Origin: UTCFX2 sp963726375
Lineage (GTDB): Bacteria > Chloroflexota > Anaerolineae > Anaerolineales > UBA4823
Length of the DNA stretch: 64,000 nt
Direction: 5' to 3'
Assembly: GCA_963726375.1 (NCBI GenBank)
Contig: CAVSCE010000008.1
Coordinates: forward strand, 496,001 to 560,000
Shown here piece by piece: positions 20,136 through 30,794 of the stretch. Below the pieces are notes generated by a model, which made no database searches, was not told the DNA's origin, and saw only the letters and a program-made list of their open reading frames with translations. Made by a program: the position numbers and the translations under genes. Numbering within the stretch: the first letter of the stretch is position 1; each line of letters begins with the position of its first letter.

Positions 20136-21152
20136 TTAGACCTCTGCTTTTGCTGCTTCCAGCTCTTCGCTCCAGCGAATCCCTTTCTTCAGCATATAAT
20201 AACCACCCAGGGCGGTGATTGGAAACCAAAGCGCAATATGAAGCGCAAGCGTATAAGCAGCTGCGGTCGCTTTAGGAACATTATAGGCCTGCAGCACGGC
20301 GATCCCTGGGGCGTCGAATGTTCCGACGTATCCCGGAGCGGAGGGAATGGTGGTCGCAAGGTTGACGATGCCGTTCATCAGCATCAATGCAAAGAAGCTC
20401 ACTCTAAAAGGGAATGCGTGCATCAAGAGCCAGTATTTACCCGTTTCAAGGAGCCAGATTACGACGGATGTCAAGAATACCATCAGCACGCCGCGCGGCG
20501 ATCGCAGAGCTGCCAGCCCTCCCAGAAAGCGGTTGGTAAATCCCAAGATTTTCTCTCGAAAACGTTCTGGAACGAGATGATTGGCTGCATTGGTAACCAC
20601 TCCCTGGGTTTTCTCTGGAAACATCGCTGCAATCAGGAAAGCAAATAATACTCCCAGAAAGACCACCGTCCCGGCCAGCGCCAGGGTACGGATATCTCCG
20701 ATGAACCCTGACGTGGAAGTCAAGCGCGCCAGCTCAGGAAGATTTATGAATACGAAACCCAACATCACCACTCCGTCAAAGACTCGCTCCACGATGATCG
20801 TAGCAAGCGAGGCGGAGATCGGGATCTGCTCATCTTTTTTTAAGACAATTGCTCGCAGCAGCTCACCAGCGCGCGCCGGCAGGATGTTATTGCCGAAATA
20901 GCCGATCACCACGGTTGGGAAAAGCTCTCGGGTGGAGATATTTTTCAACGGTTTGAGGAGATAGTGCCACCGCCAGGCCCGCGCCCAGACCCCTACGAAG
21001 TAAATTGCCACGCCAGGGATCAACCACCAGTAGTTAGCTTGCCGGAACGCTTCTCCAAGCTCGTCCAGATGCAGGCCGCGCAGTGCGATATATAAAAAAA
21101 ACAGGCTGACCACCAGCCCTAGCCAAAACTGCCAGCGTTTCACGCAGATCAT
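20136..21152 (-). CDS. Lysylphosphatidylglycerol synthase TM region / UPF0104 flippase-like membrane protein
   Basis: About 338 residues with seven or eight transmembrane helices. It has the family's RAWRWHYLLKPL, ELFPTVVIGYFGNNILPARAGEL and TIPSAPGYVGTFDA motifs. These mark the AglD/MprF-transmembrane group, thought to move or modify lipid-linked polar groups. The reading frame could start at a TTG at 21164, but the ATG at 21152 is a more normal start. It is followed directly by the flavoprotein gene, suggesting a shared lipid pathway. No lysyl-transferase domain is present, so it is not a full MprF. Confidence 0.85.
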   Translation of the reverse strand: MICVKRWQFWLGLVVSLFFLYIALRGLHLDELGEAFRQANYWWLIPGVAIYFVGVWARAWRWHYLLKPLKNISTRELFPTVVIGYFGNNILPARAGELLRAIVLKKDEQIPISASLATIIVERVFDGVVMLGFVFINLPELARLTSTSGFIGDIRTLALAGTVVFLGVLFAFLIAAMFPEKTQGVVTNAANHLVPERFREKILGFTNRFLGGLAALRSPRGVLMVFLTSVVIWLLETGKYWLLMHAFPFRVSFFALMLMNGIVNLATTIPSAPGYVGTFDAPGIAVLQAYNVPKATAAAYTLALHIALWFPITALGGYYMLKKGIRWSEELEAAKAEV

Positions 21153-21218
21153 TCTACCACTCAATTTCTGCTGTTCCTACCAGAAAGCGTGCCTCGGAGG
21201 GTCAGTTATAATACTTCC

Positions 21219-22658
21219 ATGCGCAACCGGGTCAGCTTCGGTCTGCTATCAGCAGCCTTAATACTCCTTACTATCCTGGCTATCATCTGGACGGGAGCAC
21301 CGCGGCTGATTGAATTTTCTCCAAGCGATCAATCCCTAAATGTCGCTTCAGGAGCGGAGATTCGGCTGAAGTTTTCACGAGCACTGAGGACCGCCGATGT
21401 CGAAGAGCGGATATTCGTTGAGCCTTCCGTACCTGGCACTTTTCGATGGGAAGGATCCACGCTGATTTTTAAGCCTGACCAGCCCTGGCCGGCAGGCGCC
21501 AAGGTGAGCGTGAGACTTGATCCGGGCGCCGCAGCCAGCGGGTTTCCTCCTTTGCCTCTTCGGGTAGGAGCAGAGTGGATTTTCACGATCCGGGAAGCCA
21601 GGATTGTCTACCTGTCTCCTGCGAGCGGACCGGCAGATCTTTTTCTGTTGAATCCGTCATCAGGTATTACATCGACCATCACCGAAAATTCCGGTGGTAT
21701 CCTCGACTTCGCGTTAAGCCAGGATGGAAGATCGCTTTTCTACAGCGAAAGGCTGGAAGAGGAAGGGAGCATCATCTACCGGATAGAGGCGAGAGTCGAC
21801 GAATTCGATTCTGGTGTCGACGGCACTGAAGAGAAAACGAGCTTTTTTTCTGAACCTGCAGAAGTTTTGAAATGCCTGAAAAGCCTCTGCCAGGGACTGG
21901 CGGTAGAGCCGCAGGGCAGATATCTAGCTTACGAGCGGATCGGACTTCCGGGAGGAGACGTCCCGGAAATGCCTCAGGTCTGGATCCTGCCGCTGCCAGC
22001 CATTGATTCTAATCCGCCGTTCCTAGCTGGAGACTCGACCCACCAGACGATCCAGCCAGCATGGTCGAGTGCAGGCGTGCTGGCTTATTATGATGATCAG
22101 GAGTTGGCTTACCTTTTTGCTGAACCAGGGCAGGCAGCTTTTTCAAGCTTTTTAAATCAAACCGGTCAGCAAGGGGTGTGGCAGCCTGACGGCAAGGCCT
22201 TTCTTGCAGCGGAAATTATTAATCTTGATGAAAATGTATCGTCAGACCTGACGGAACTCAGATCATTTGCAGAAAGCCATTTAATTTTATTTGAACCGGC
22301 TTCCGGACAAACCCAGGATCTGTCTCCTGCAACGGGTGTGGAAGATGCAGCTCCGAGGTTTTCTCCAGACGGCAGTTTGCTTGCCTTTGCCCGAAAATAT
22401 CTCGATGTGGACCGCTGGACTCCTGGACGTCAGTTTTGGATCGCCACCTACCCAGGAAAACTGGCGCGCCAGATGAGCAATGCTCCCCTTTACAACCATT
22501 TTGACTTTGCCTGGAGTCCCAATGGCGAGCAGATTGCTTACGTGCGCTTTAATCAAAGTGTGATTTATGAGCCCCCTGAGATTTGGATCCTCAATCTGCT
22601 CACAACCGAGTCCGCCCGCTATATCCAGGATGGATACCAGCCTCAATGGATTCCGTGA
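21219..22658 (+). CDS. Exported Ig-like plus TolB-like beta-propeller protein
   Basis: A protein of about 480 residues with an N-terminal signal or anchor (RVSFGLLSAALILLTILAIIW). An Ig-like domain of the SbsA/Big_5 type follows (IEFSPSDQSLNVASGAEIRLKFSR..., about 28-115). The rest is a TolB/WD40-like beta propeller with repeated blades such as DAAPRFSPDGSLLAFARK and HFDFAWSPNGEQIAYVRF. It is presumably an extracytoplasmic binding or scaffold protein. The ATG at 21219 gives a proper signal sequence; an upstream in-frame GTG at 21189 adds only ten unlikely residues. It is divergent from the flippase-like gene. Confidence 0.8.
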   Translation: MRNRVSFGLLSAALILLTILAIIWTGAPRLIEFSPSDQSLNVASGAEIRLKFSRALRTADVEERIFVEPSVPGTFRWEGSTLIFKPDQPWPAGAKVSVRLDPGAAASGFPPLPLRVGAEWIFTIREARIVYLSPASGPADLFLLNPSSGITSTITENSGGILDFALSQDGRSLFYSERLEEEGSIIYRIEARVDEFDSGVDGTEEKTSFFSEPAEVLKCLKSLCQGLAVEPQGRYLAYERIGLPGGDVPEMPQVWILPLPAIDSNPPFLAGDSTHQTIQPAWSSAGVLAYYDDQELAYLFAEPGQAAFSSFLNQTGQQGVWQPDGKAFLAAEIINLDENVSSDLTELRSFAESHLILFEPASGQTQDLSPATGVEDAAPRFSPDGSLLAFARKYLDVDRWTPGRQFWIATYPGKLARQMSNAPLYNHFDFAWSPNGEQIAYVRFNQSVIYEPPEIWILNLLTTESARYIQDGYQPQWIP

Positions 22659-22778
22659 CCTTTTCCCCTGCCCCCTAAGTGAGAAAAAATAGGGTAGAAT
22701 CCTATCTATAAGACGATACTCTCTAGAGGATGGTATTCAATTTTGGATTAAATCCAAAGGAAAAGGCTTGAAAAGCTT

Positions 22779-23556
22779 ATGAGCGATAAAGATAATGCCC
22801 AAAATGTAATCGAGGCGTACCGAAAAAAACAGCAGGCAGCTCGCAAAGCGCCGCTGCTTTTTGTGGTCACGGCCGTCTTACTCATTGCGGGCGCAGCTTT
22901 TTTGATCTTCTGGCTGTTGGGTTCCGGCGGTTCGGTATTTTCGCTGCCCTTCCTGGCAACGGATACCCCAACACCCACGATGACATTCACTCCAACCGCG
23001 ACTGCATCTGCCACGCCGACTCCAACCGATACTCCAGTTCCTTCGGAGACACCGACGATCACAGTCACGCCCACTCAATCTGGCCCATTTGTATATCAGG
23101 TGGAGGAAGGAGACAATTTGTGGACGATTGCGCAAGAGTTCAACGTTGACTTAATGGTCCTGTTAGCGGTGAACAACCTTGACCCCGCAGCTCCAACAAT
23201 CCGGGTTGGGGACAAGCTTATTATCCCGGCGCCAGACACGAAACTTCCTACCGGTACACCGCTGCCCACAAATATCAGCCGCGGGGCAAAGATTGAGTAC
23301 AACATTCAGTTGGGCGAACTCGCTGCTTGCAATCGCCAATCAATTCAACAGCACTGTTGAGGCGATCAAGGAAGAGAACGATATCGAGAATGAAAATGAG
23401 ATCTTTCCAGGTCAGCTGATCATCATCCCGGTGAATATTGTAACGGCGGTTCCAACGGCGACGATCACGCCAACCGTTGTGTTCCAGGTCAACGGAACGG
23501 TTGTGCCAACCGCGGTTACGCCGGGGGCTTTGTCCAACCCAACCACGACCCCGTGA
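22779..23556 (+). CDS. LysM-domain membrane protein with Thr/Pro linkers, one frameshift
   Basis: About 258 residues after repair. A cytoplasmic helix and one transmembrane segment (about 26-47) are followed by a long Thr/Pro linker. The first LysM domain is FVYQVEEGDNLWTIAQEFNVD...IRVGDKLIIPAP, the second is SLLAIANQFNSTVEAIKEEN...IFPGQLIIIPV, and a Thr-rich tail closes the protein. The second LysM lies in another frame; a single extra base near 23318 explains the break. LysM domains bind N-acetylglucosamine in peptidoglycan or similar polymers, so this is a surface protein. It is followed by a strong terminator. Confidence 0.87.
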
Positions 23557-23571
23557 GGAAAGCCTCGATTG

Positions 23572-23616
23572 ACGCTGCCGTGAGCCAACAGGCCTGCGGC
23601 AGCGTTTGCATTTCTT
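23572..23616 (+). terminator. Rho-independent terminator after the LysM gene
   Basis: ACGCTGCCG (23572-23580) pairs perfectly with CGGCAGCGT (23597-23605) across a 16-base loop and is followed by a T-rich tract ending near 23619. The facing capA-like gene ends at 23672. Confidence 0.85.
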
Positions 23617-23671
23617 TTTAGTGTGGAGAACCAGGGATATAATAGGAAAAGCCAGGTCCGTTCAGGGCGAG

Positions 23672-24889
23672 TCATCGCACAAGCTGGCTCGATCGCTCGA
23701 TGCTCTGAAGGATTTCGGCAGCTTCTTCCGGATCAGCGATGTGAACCCGACCATCGGCGTCTGTATGGGTGGGAATCAATTCATAACCTGCATAGGTATC
23801 GCCCTTGAACCTAACCAGCAGGATGATCCCCTGGCGATGGTCACGCAGCCCCTGGTCGAAGACGAAATTCCCGAGGCCATAAAAGACAGGTATTCCGGAG
23901 AGCTCCTGGATAGCCTGGACGACATGCGTGTGATTGCCAACCACCAGATCGGCGCCGGCTGCAATCAGCTCCCTGGCCTGTTGGGTCTGGTTCCAGTTTG
24001 GGACCGCGATATCTTCTGAGCCCCAGTGGGGCATCGCGATCACAACGTCCGAGACCAGTCTGGCGCGCTCCACCGCGGCGCGAATATTTTCAGGATCGAG
24101 ATGGGCAATGCCGGGGTGGTCTTCGGCCGCGAAGACCACCGGGCTCATCTTGCTGTCGCCCAAAGACACAAATCCAAAGCGTACACCATTTATCGTGAAG
24201 ACGACAGGTTCAAGGGCTTCGTCCAGGTCTTTTCCGCCTCCAACCGTCTTGATCCCAACCCTGTGGAGGTTCCCCAGCGTGTCGAAAAAAACATCGTCGC
24301 ACCAGGATTTCATGATTCCGCAGTCTTTGATATGGTTTGTTGCGACGCCCATAAGGTCAAAACCAGCCCGGGCTGCCGCGTCTGCATTTTCCGGGCTTCC
24401 GACGAGCTGCCAGGTAGTCAGGCAACCGGTATGTTTCACCTGGTCGGACATCGTGGCGTTGAACACACCCACAGAAAGATCGGCTGCGGAAATAACTTCC
24501 TTGACTTCTTCGTAAGGGTAATCAGGGTTGCCATTTGCGTCCAGTTTGGCCTGGACGCAGCGAGCCGGCACGATGATTCCGGTGAACAACAGCGTGGTGG
24601 TTATGGGTTCGGATGTTGGTGTGAATGCGGGTGTTTTTGAAGGACCAGGTGTTCTAGAAGGGAGCGGCCTTGGCGATGCAGGGACGGTGGGAGATGCCGG
24701 TGTGGTTGTTTGCTCGGCAAGGGAGGAAGCCCTGGTTTTCATTTCACCAGGCAGGATCTCGGTATTTTGAACTGAGGCTGCTGTTGACGGTAAATGACCG
24801 CAGGCTGACAGCAAAAATAATGCTGCGATTAATGAAACCAAGAGCAGAAAAAGCCTTCGCGGCCAGTGATGCGGGCAGGGATGGACCAT
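23672..24889 (-). CDS. CapA family lipoprotein (poly-gamma-glutamate synthesis type)
   Basis: A 405-residue exported lipoprotein. The signal peptide (RRLFLLLVSLIAALFLLSAC) ends in an LSAC lipobox, followed by a Thr/Pro-rich spacer. The PGA_cap metallophosphatase-like domain starts at TLLFTGIIVPARCVQ. It contains DLMGVATNHIKDCG, VVIAMPHWGSED and DLVVGNHTHVVQAI, which carry the conserved His and Asp residues, then FYGLGNFVFDQG. CapA proteins take part in capsule or polymer handling outside the cell. No other capsule genes are adjacent. Frame intact. Confidence 0.9.
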   Translation of the reverse strand: MVHPCPHHWPRRLFLLLVSLIAALFLLSACGHLPSTAASVQNTEILPGEMKTRASSLAEQTTTPASPTVPASPRPLPSRTPGPSKTPAFTPTSEPITTTLLFTGIIVPARCVQAKLDANGNPDYPYEEVKEVISAADLSVGVFNATMSDQVKHTGCLTTWQLVGSPENADAAARAGFDLMGVATNHIKDCGIMKSWCDDVFFDTLGNLHRVGIKTVGGGKDLDEALEPVVFTINGVRFGFVSLGDSKMSPVVFAAEDHPGIAHLDPENIRAAVERARLVSDVVIAMPHWGSEDIAVPNWNQTQQARELIAAGADLVVGNHTHVVQAIQELSGIPVFYGLGNFVFDQGLRDHRQGIILLVRFKGDTYAGYELIPTHTDADGRVHIADPEEAAEILQSIERSSQLVR

Positions 24890-24902
24890 CTATTTTGATA
24901 TC

Positions 24903-27316
24903 CTATGGACCATCTACGGGCGGGGCGGCAGGTCCATAATCCAAAATCTCTCGGGTATTTGAGCCAGGGTCGGGTGGGCCGATGATGCCTTTCTCTTCCA
25001 TGGTTTCGATCAAGCGGGCGGCGCGCGTGTAGCCGATGCGCAGCCGGCGCTGCAGCATTGAAATTGAGGCGCGGCCCTGCCGGCGGGCAAGGTCGATTGC
25101 TTCTTTGAGCATCGGATCACCCTGGTCTTCTTCCATCTCGTCCCAGAGGGGCATTTGCTTGAGCGGGATCCCGCTCGGCATGGCGTCAACGATCCCGCCT
25201 GCAACGGATGGAGCAAGCTGGACCATACCGGCATAGCCCTGCCAGTATGAAACCAACCGCTGGATCTCGCTTTCGGAGACAAATACTCCCTGAAGTCGAG
25301 CGGGGGCAGGGGCGTCGGGTGCTTGAAAGAGCATATCTCCTCGCCCGAGCAAGCGCTCCGCACCAGGCTGATCCAGGATCACGCGGCTGTCCACCTGAGA
25401 TGCGACCGCAAACGCAATCCGTGCAGGGAAATTAGCTTTGATCAAGCCTGTGACCACGTCCACCGACGGGCGCTGCGTTGCGATGACCAGGTGGATCCCG
25501 GTCGCCCTGGCAAGTTGTGCCAGGCGCGTGATCGTTCGCTCGGTTTCTTCTGGCGCCAGCATCATCAGGTCAGCCAGCTCGTCGATCACCACGACCAGGA
25601 AGGGCAGCTTCCTCGAGCTTGTGCCTGACCCTTTCTGGTTGAATTCCTGAATGTTTCGGCAGCCTGCCTCAGCCAGCTTGTGATAGCGCAAATCCATCTC
25701 GCGCGTGACCCACTGCAGCACGGTCACGACTCGTTCCAGGTCTACCACGACTGGAGCCAGCAAATGAGGGATTCCGTTATATCCGGTAAGCTCGACGCGC
25801 TTAGGGTCTACCATCACAATCCGCAGATCATCCGGGGTGTTATTCGCTAACAGGCAGCAGATCAATGCATTCACGCAGACGGATTTACCGGATCCAGTCG
25901 TGCCGGCAATCAGCAGATGGGGCATGTTGCTCAGATCGGCGGCAACGGAATTCCCGGAAACATTCAAACCTAGCGCAAAGCGCAGAGGAGATTTCAACCG
26001 CTTGAAGGCTTCGCTTTCGATCAGATCACGCAGTGCGACCAGTGCCACTTCTTCATTAGGAACTTCGATGCCCACAAATCCTTTGCCCGGAACAGGAGCC
26101 TGCACGCGGATCGTGCGGGCTGAAAGCGCCAGCGCCAGGTCATCTGCCAGCGCAGAGATCTTGCCAACTCGGACGCGCATCCGCCCGCCACGCGATTCGA
26201 TAAAATCGGGCTCAACCCCATACTGCGTGATTGTCGGCCCACGATTGATCTCCACCACCTTCGCCGGGGCGCCAAAGGAGGCTAACGTTTCTTCGATGAC
26301 CCTGGCGCGCTGAATATTCGCTTCCTCATTGAAGCTGATCTTGCTTCCTTCGTCGAGGATCTGGTCCAGTGGAGGAAGCTCCCAATGCAGGACTGGTGCA
26401 GCTGCTTGGGGATTGGCAGCATCCGGGGTTGGCGAAAAGGATGATTTTCAAGGAATTGACCGGTGTGGGAACGGCCTGGCTGAGACCGCTGGTCGGGGTG
26501 GGTCGGTACTCGATGTAATTTGAAGCTGGTGGAGAAGCATCGGTGTTTTGGCGCCGGTGTTCCTGGAATGCATCGATGATCCAGTCCTGCAGGCGCTCGA
26601 AGGAAGCCGATAAAGCCCTGAACATCTCGGCGATCGTGATGTCCAGCGTGAGAGCCAGGGCGATAACGAACCAGGCCGCCAGCGCCACAGCAGCACCGCC
26701 TGGACCCAATACTGCGACCAGCGCGCCGGCAGCCAGACCGCCCAGATAACCTCCACCTTCGGACGCCTTTGCCAGGCTGACTGCATCCTCACCGCTTGAA
26801 AGCATCAAGACGAAGTGAGCGACGGCGAGTACATTCCAAAACAACAGCACCAATCCTGACAGGCGCTCAACTGCCAGCTGGGGGAGGCTCTCGAAATTTC
26901 GCAGCACAAACCATAATCCGATCCCTATCAGAATCAGCGGAAACAGGTACATCCCCCAACCGAAAGCCTGACCCAGGATGGAAACCCAGGAACCGGTCAG
27001 GCTGCCCTTTATCGGAGAAAGCATGCTCAGAAGCGTGAGAAAACCGAGCAGGGTCATCCCGATCCCCAGAATATCCAGCTTGCGGTCGAGTGAAAGACCT
27101 TCACGAATTTGCTTCCGGCTGGCCAGCTTTGAGGTCTTCTTCCTGGGATGCGCCGGGTCTTTCAACTGACTCGCTGGTGGACCACTGGACGATCGGGCTG
27201 GGGTGGTTTTACTGGAGGGTTTGCTGCCGGTCGAGCTTTTGGTCTTGGGTTTCGTCGGAGTGCTTTTTCCCTGCTTTTTTAACCGGTTGAGAAGGCTGTT
27301 TTTTTTGTGCTGCCAT
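24903..27316 (-). CDS. ftsK: DNA translocase FtsK/SpoIIIE, two frameshifts
   Basis: DNA translocase that clears and resolves chromosomes at the division septum. An N-terminal basic Lys/Ser/Thr/Pro stretch leads to four transmembrane helices (LDILGIGMTLLGFLTLL and onward), then a linker and the RecA-like motor. The motor has EINRGPTITQYGV, Walker A AGTTGSGKS and Walker B VVVIDELADLMM. The end is the winged-helix gamma domain (ISMLQRRLRIGYTRAARLIETMEEKGIIGP). Shifts lie near 27261 (an extra A in a run) and near 26450. Taking the ATG at 27316 (MAAQKKQPSQPVKK) and removing two bases gives 803 residues. The identity is secure. Confidence 0.93.
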
Positions 27317-27448
27317 GTTAATGGCAGATTATAGCATATTGAGCGTTTCCACAATTTCAGGTGGGGGAGTGAGACCTGCGGGAAAACATGAGGTAAAATA
27401 ACAGGACGACGGTTTGTTTATACCCGACTCTTCCCGAAAAGGTATCCC

Positions 27449-28423
27449 TTGTTTGAGATTGTATTTTTAGGCACCTCTGCCTCTGCGCCTTCCGCTCGCC
27501 GCGGTCTTTCTGCTCAGATTGTGATGCATAATGAGCACCGGTTCTTGATCGACTGCGGAGAAGGAACCCAACGCCAGATCATGCAGTCGGGGCTTGGATT
27601 CAAAAGACTGAACCGGATTTTGATCACTCACGGACATCTGGACCATATCCTGGGATTGGCCGGGCTGCTCTCGACGTTCACGCGTTGGGAGACGATCGAT
27701 GAACTGGAGATTTTCGGCGGTGGATGGGCGTTAGAACGCATCCACGACCTGCTTTTTGGGGTGGTCTTGCGGGGTGCCCGTCCGCCAATGGAAATCCACC
27801 TGCGCGAGATTTCACCAGGAGTAATTTTCAGCGACGACGACTTTCAGGTGACGGCCTTTCCTGTTTTCCATCGAGGTCCTGATTCCTATGGTTTTCTGTT
27901 TGCAGAGAGATCGAGGATGCCATTTTTACCGGAAAGGGCGGATGAGCTGAACATACCTCCCGGCCCGTGGCGGCGGGACCTGGTTAACGGTAAGACGGTC
28001 AGCTTGCCGGACGGGAGGCAGATCGCCCCGGCCCAGGTGCTTGGGGCTGAACAGCCGGGCACGCGGCTTGTGCATGTTGGCGACGTTGGGCGCACTGAAG
28101 ATTTGGAATCGGTCTGCCAGGGTGCAGATGCTCTGGTGATTGAAGCGACATACCTGGAAGAGGAAGCCGAAATGGCGGATGAGTTCGCTCACCTGACAGC
28201 CAAGCGCGCCGCGGAGCTGGCGAGACGGGCTGGAGTGGGAAGCCTGATCCTAACACACATCTCACGGCGCTATCGCGAGCGAGACGTTGCAGCGGAAGCT
28301 CGGGCTGTCTTCCCTGGAGCCTTTGTGGGGCGCGATTTCGACCATTTTCAGGTCAAGCGGGGCGAGGCGGTCAAAATCGACGAAAATGGCAACCCGCTCC
28401 AGGCATCTTTGCAGCAGAACTGA
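27449..28423 (+). CDS. rnz: Ribonuclease Z
   Basis: A 324-residue metallo-beta-lactamase-fold endonuclease that matures tRNA 3' ends. The N-terminus EIVFLGTSASAPSARRG and the metal motif ITHGHLDHILGLAGL are diagnostic of RNase Z. LVHVGDVGRTEDL, IEATYLEEEAE and ILTHISRRYRERD carry the remaining ligands. The exosite region between residues 150 and 190 is present. The start is a TTG at 27449 with AAAGG upstream. It is convergent with the molybdopterin oxidoreductase gene, with a terminator between them. Confidence 0.93.
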   Translation: MFEIVFLGTSASAPSARRGLSAQIVMHNEHRFLIDCGEGTQRQIMQSGLGFKRLNRILITHGHLDHILGLAGLLSTFTRWETIDELEIFGGGWALERIHDLLFGVVLRGARPPMEIHLREISPGVIFSDDDFQVTAFPVFHRGPDSYGFLFAERSRMPFLPERADELNIPPGPWRRDLVNGKTVSLPDGRQIAPAQVLGAEQPGTRLVHVGDVGRTEDLESVCQGADALVIEATYLEEEAEMADEFAHLTAKRAAELARRAGVGSLILTHISRRYRERDVAAEARAVFPGAFVGRDFDHFQVKRGEAVKIDENGNPLQASLQQN

Positions 28424-28424
28424 T

Positions 28425-28455
28425 ACCGGGTGGAGCGGGGGATAGCCCGGTTTTT
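28425..28455 (+). terminator. Terminator between rnz and the convergent oxidoreductase gene
   Basis: ACCGGG (28425-28430) pairs with CCCGGT (28446-28451) and is followed by a run of T. The stem is short, so confidence is moderate. Confidence 0.55.
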
Positions 28456-29094
28456 CAGCGGAACCGTTCTTCTTTCCAGGCGTCTCCTTCGTTATGATAA
28501 CCAGCCATCTCCCAGAAACCGGGACGGTCTTCGGTCATAAATTCCAGGCCTCGCAGCCATTTAGCGCCTTTCCAAAGGTAAGGATCTTTGAGGTCCTGCC
28601 TCCCGGGGATAGCACCGATCACGCCTCGCAGCGGGTAGCCGTGGTCGGGTGAGATCGGCTCGCCGTTGAAGTGGGTTGCGAGCAGGAAATTCTCCTGCAA
28701 GACGACCTCCAGAGGCAGGTTCGTGGTATAGCCAAACTCGGCGTGCTGCATCACGAATTTGGCCGTGGGTTCAGGCTGGATTAGCCCCTGTTCCACAAGC
28801 GTTCGTACCGAGACCCCCTCCCAGACCGTGTCGAATTTACTCCAGCGGGTGACACAGTGCAGGTCCATCTGGATCCGGGTTCTGGGAAGCTGGAGAAATT
28901 CGTCCCAGGTCCAGCTGGGCATCTCTCACGACTTCTCCCCACACCCGGAAATCCCAGGTGGCAGGGTTGAAGCGAGGGACCGGTCCATAATGAAGGACAG
29001 GAAATTTTTGGGTGAGCGATTGGCCGGGGGGTAGCCGGCCTTCGCTGAGTATCCGCTTTTCGTCGTCGCGGCGACGCATGAAACTATCTAACAT
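28455..29094 (-). CDS. Molybdopterin-dependent oxidoreductase, sulfite-oxidase fold, one frameshift
   Basis: About 212 residues with the oxidoreductase molybdopterin-binding fold (SUOX/YedY family). The N-terminal part reads FPVLHYGPVPRFNPATWDFRVWGEV. After a shift near 28926 (one extra base) it continues MPSWTWDEFLQLPRTRIQMDLHCVTRWSKFD, whose cysteine is the expected Mo ligand. HGYPLRGVIGAIPGRQDLKDPYLWKGAKWLRGLEF is the typical end. It lacks a Tat signal and is short, like the cytoplasmic YuiH-like members. The ATG at 29094 has GGAGG seven bases upstream. The electron acceptor and substrate are not evident. Confidence 0.85.
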
Positions 29095-29414
29095 GAGTAC
29101 CTCCTGAGCAGGAAAGTCATTATATCAGAGTAAAAATTTCAAAATTATTAAAACGAGTCTAATAATACAATTTGGGATATGTCAATTATGAATGGTGACA
29201 ATCCATCTGTTGTTCATCCATATCAGACATGGAATGTAAATGCAGATTTGACACGGTCACCAATTGGCGCGAAAAATCAAAGTGAGAAGTAAAATCGATC
29301 AACAACGCATTTTTGGGCTGTAATAATTTTTTATTTACAAATATTAGAACCCTACGGCTGTCCGAATCAAGAATTCATGATGACAAAAGCTCTTTGTGTC
29401 AGGAAGGAAATCTC
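29095..29414. other. A+T-rich intergenic region
   Basis: 320 bases between two divergent oxidoreductase genes, clearly richer in A+T than the flanks. It presumably carries both promoters. I see no gene, repeat or strong hairpin in it. Confidence 0.5.
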
Positions 29415-30719
29415 ATGGATGATTGGTCTTCACAACGATACGATGCGGTTGTCGTTGGCTCAGGTCCAGGCGGGGCGACAGTCGCCCGGGAGTTGAGCCG
29501 CCAGGGCAGACGCACTCTTATCCTTGAGCGAGGCAAAGGCGACCCAATCGTAGGCAGTATCAGACAAACGGCTGAATTTGCGCTGATTCCCGGGCAGAGC
29601 TTGATTTTTACCAGGCAAATGCTATCTCTGATGCGGGCGATCGCGGTTGGTGGAAGTTCACTATTTGCCTATGCCACTTCCTTTGAACCGCCTTTTGAGA
29701 TGTTTGACAGCTATGGGGTGGACCTCCGGAAAGAAGTAGAGGAAGCAAAAAACGAGCTTCCGATTGCTCCCCTTTCAGATGAGCTCATCGGTCCTGCAGC
29801 AAACAGGATTAGGGCCAGCGCTCAGGCTCTTGGAATCCCGTGGGAAAGCTTCCGAAAATTGTTCACCAGGAAAATTGCCGACCGAACTGCGATAAATGTA
29901 CGATGGGATGCCCTTATGGCGCCAAGTGGACCGCCCGTGAGTTTCTTGATGAAGCTTGCGAGAATGGCTCAAGGCTCATATCCAATGCCAAGGTTACTCG
30001 GCTGGAAATTCAAGGGAAACGCGTGAAAAGCGTCATAGTTCATTGGCGGGGCAGTCGAATTCGAATATCTGCGCCCTTGATAATCTTGGCAGCAGGAGGC
30101 ATTGGCACAGCGGTCATCCTTCGCGCCTCAGGGATAGAAAACGCTGGAAGGGATTTCTTCTTCGACCCGCTGATCATCGTCAATGGGTGTGTGGATGACC
30201 TGAACGGTGGGCGGGAATTTCCGATGGCAGACGGGATTCCATGATAAAAGCGAAGGGTACGTCATGACCGATCTGGTGTGGCCGAAATGGGTATACAGCA
30301 TTTTCACTGCGGAAGTTTTGCGGTTTAGACAAACTGGCAACAAACACTCCCAGAACTCTGCCGATCATGATCAAAGGTTAAGGACGATTTGGGGGGATAT
30401 GTTACGGAGCACGGCGGAGTACGAAAGCAGCTAACCAAGGACGACCGCATGCAAAACTGAACCGAGGCGCTGAAAAAGCCAGGGAAATATTAAAACATGC
30501 CGGCGCTCACCATATCTTCAGCACCTGGTATCTGGCAGCACATCCTGGAGGCACTGCAAAAATCGAGCGATGTAGTAGATTCCAACCTGAAAACGCATCT
30601 TGACAACCTGTTTGTCTGCGATTGCTCGGTCATACCGCTAATCCTGGGGGATGCCGCCCACTTTGACGATCATCGCCCTGGGTAAACGCCTGGGCGCTTA
30701 CCTGGATCGCTGGTTTTAG
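29415..30719 (+). pseudogene. GMC-type FAD oxidoreductase, at least six frameshifts
   Basis: Reads as a GMC-family flavoprotein only when several frames are joined. The FAD motif YDAVVVGSGPGGATVARELSR is at the start. A cysteine cluster ENCRPNCDKCTMGCPYGAKW lies near residue 150, and LIILAAGGIGTAVILRASG in the middle. The C-terminal signature is VDSNLKTHLDNLFVCDCSVIP, then MPPTLTIIALGKRLGAYLDRWF up to a TAG at 30719. Frames change near 29860, 30240, 30330, 30390, 30450, 30580 and 30640 (approximate). The start ATG at 29415 has AGGAAGGAAA. This density of breaks exceeds that of other genes here, so real decay is possible, but an error-rich stretch is equally so. The neighbouring molybdopterin enzyme is divergent. 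Confidence 0.75.
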
Positions 30720-30794
30720 CCGACTGATAGAAATGCGGTCTACTATTTTGCAATTTGGCAGCTCCTGATGCTGCAGGCAGAATCGAGATTTTCT

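Noticed and set aside
21207..21212. TATAAT seven bases before the ATG at 21219
   Set aside because: It could be a promoter for a leaderless mRNA, but no fitting -35 hexamer is present, so I did not list it.
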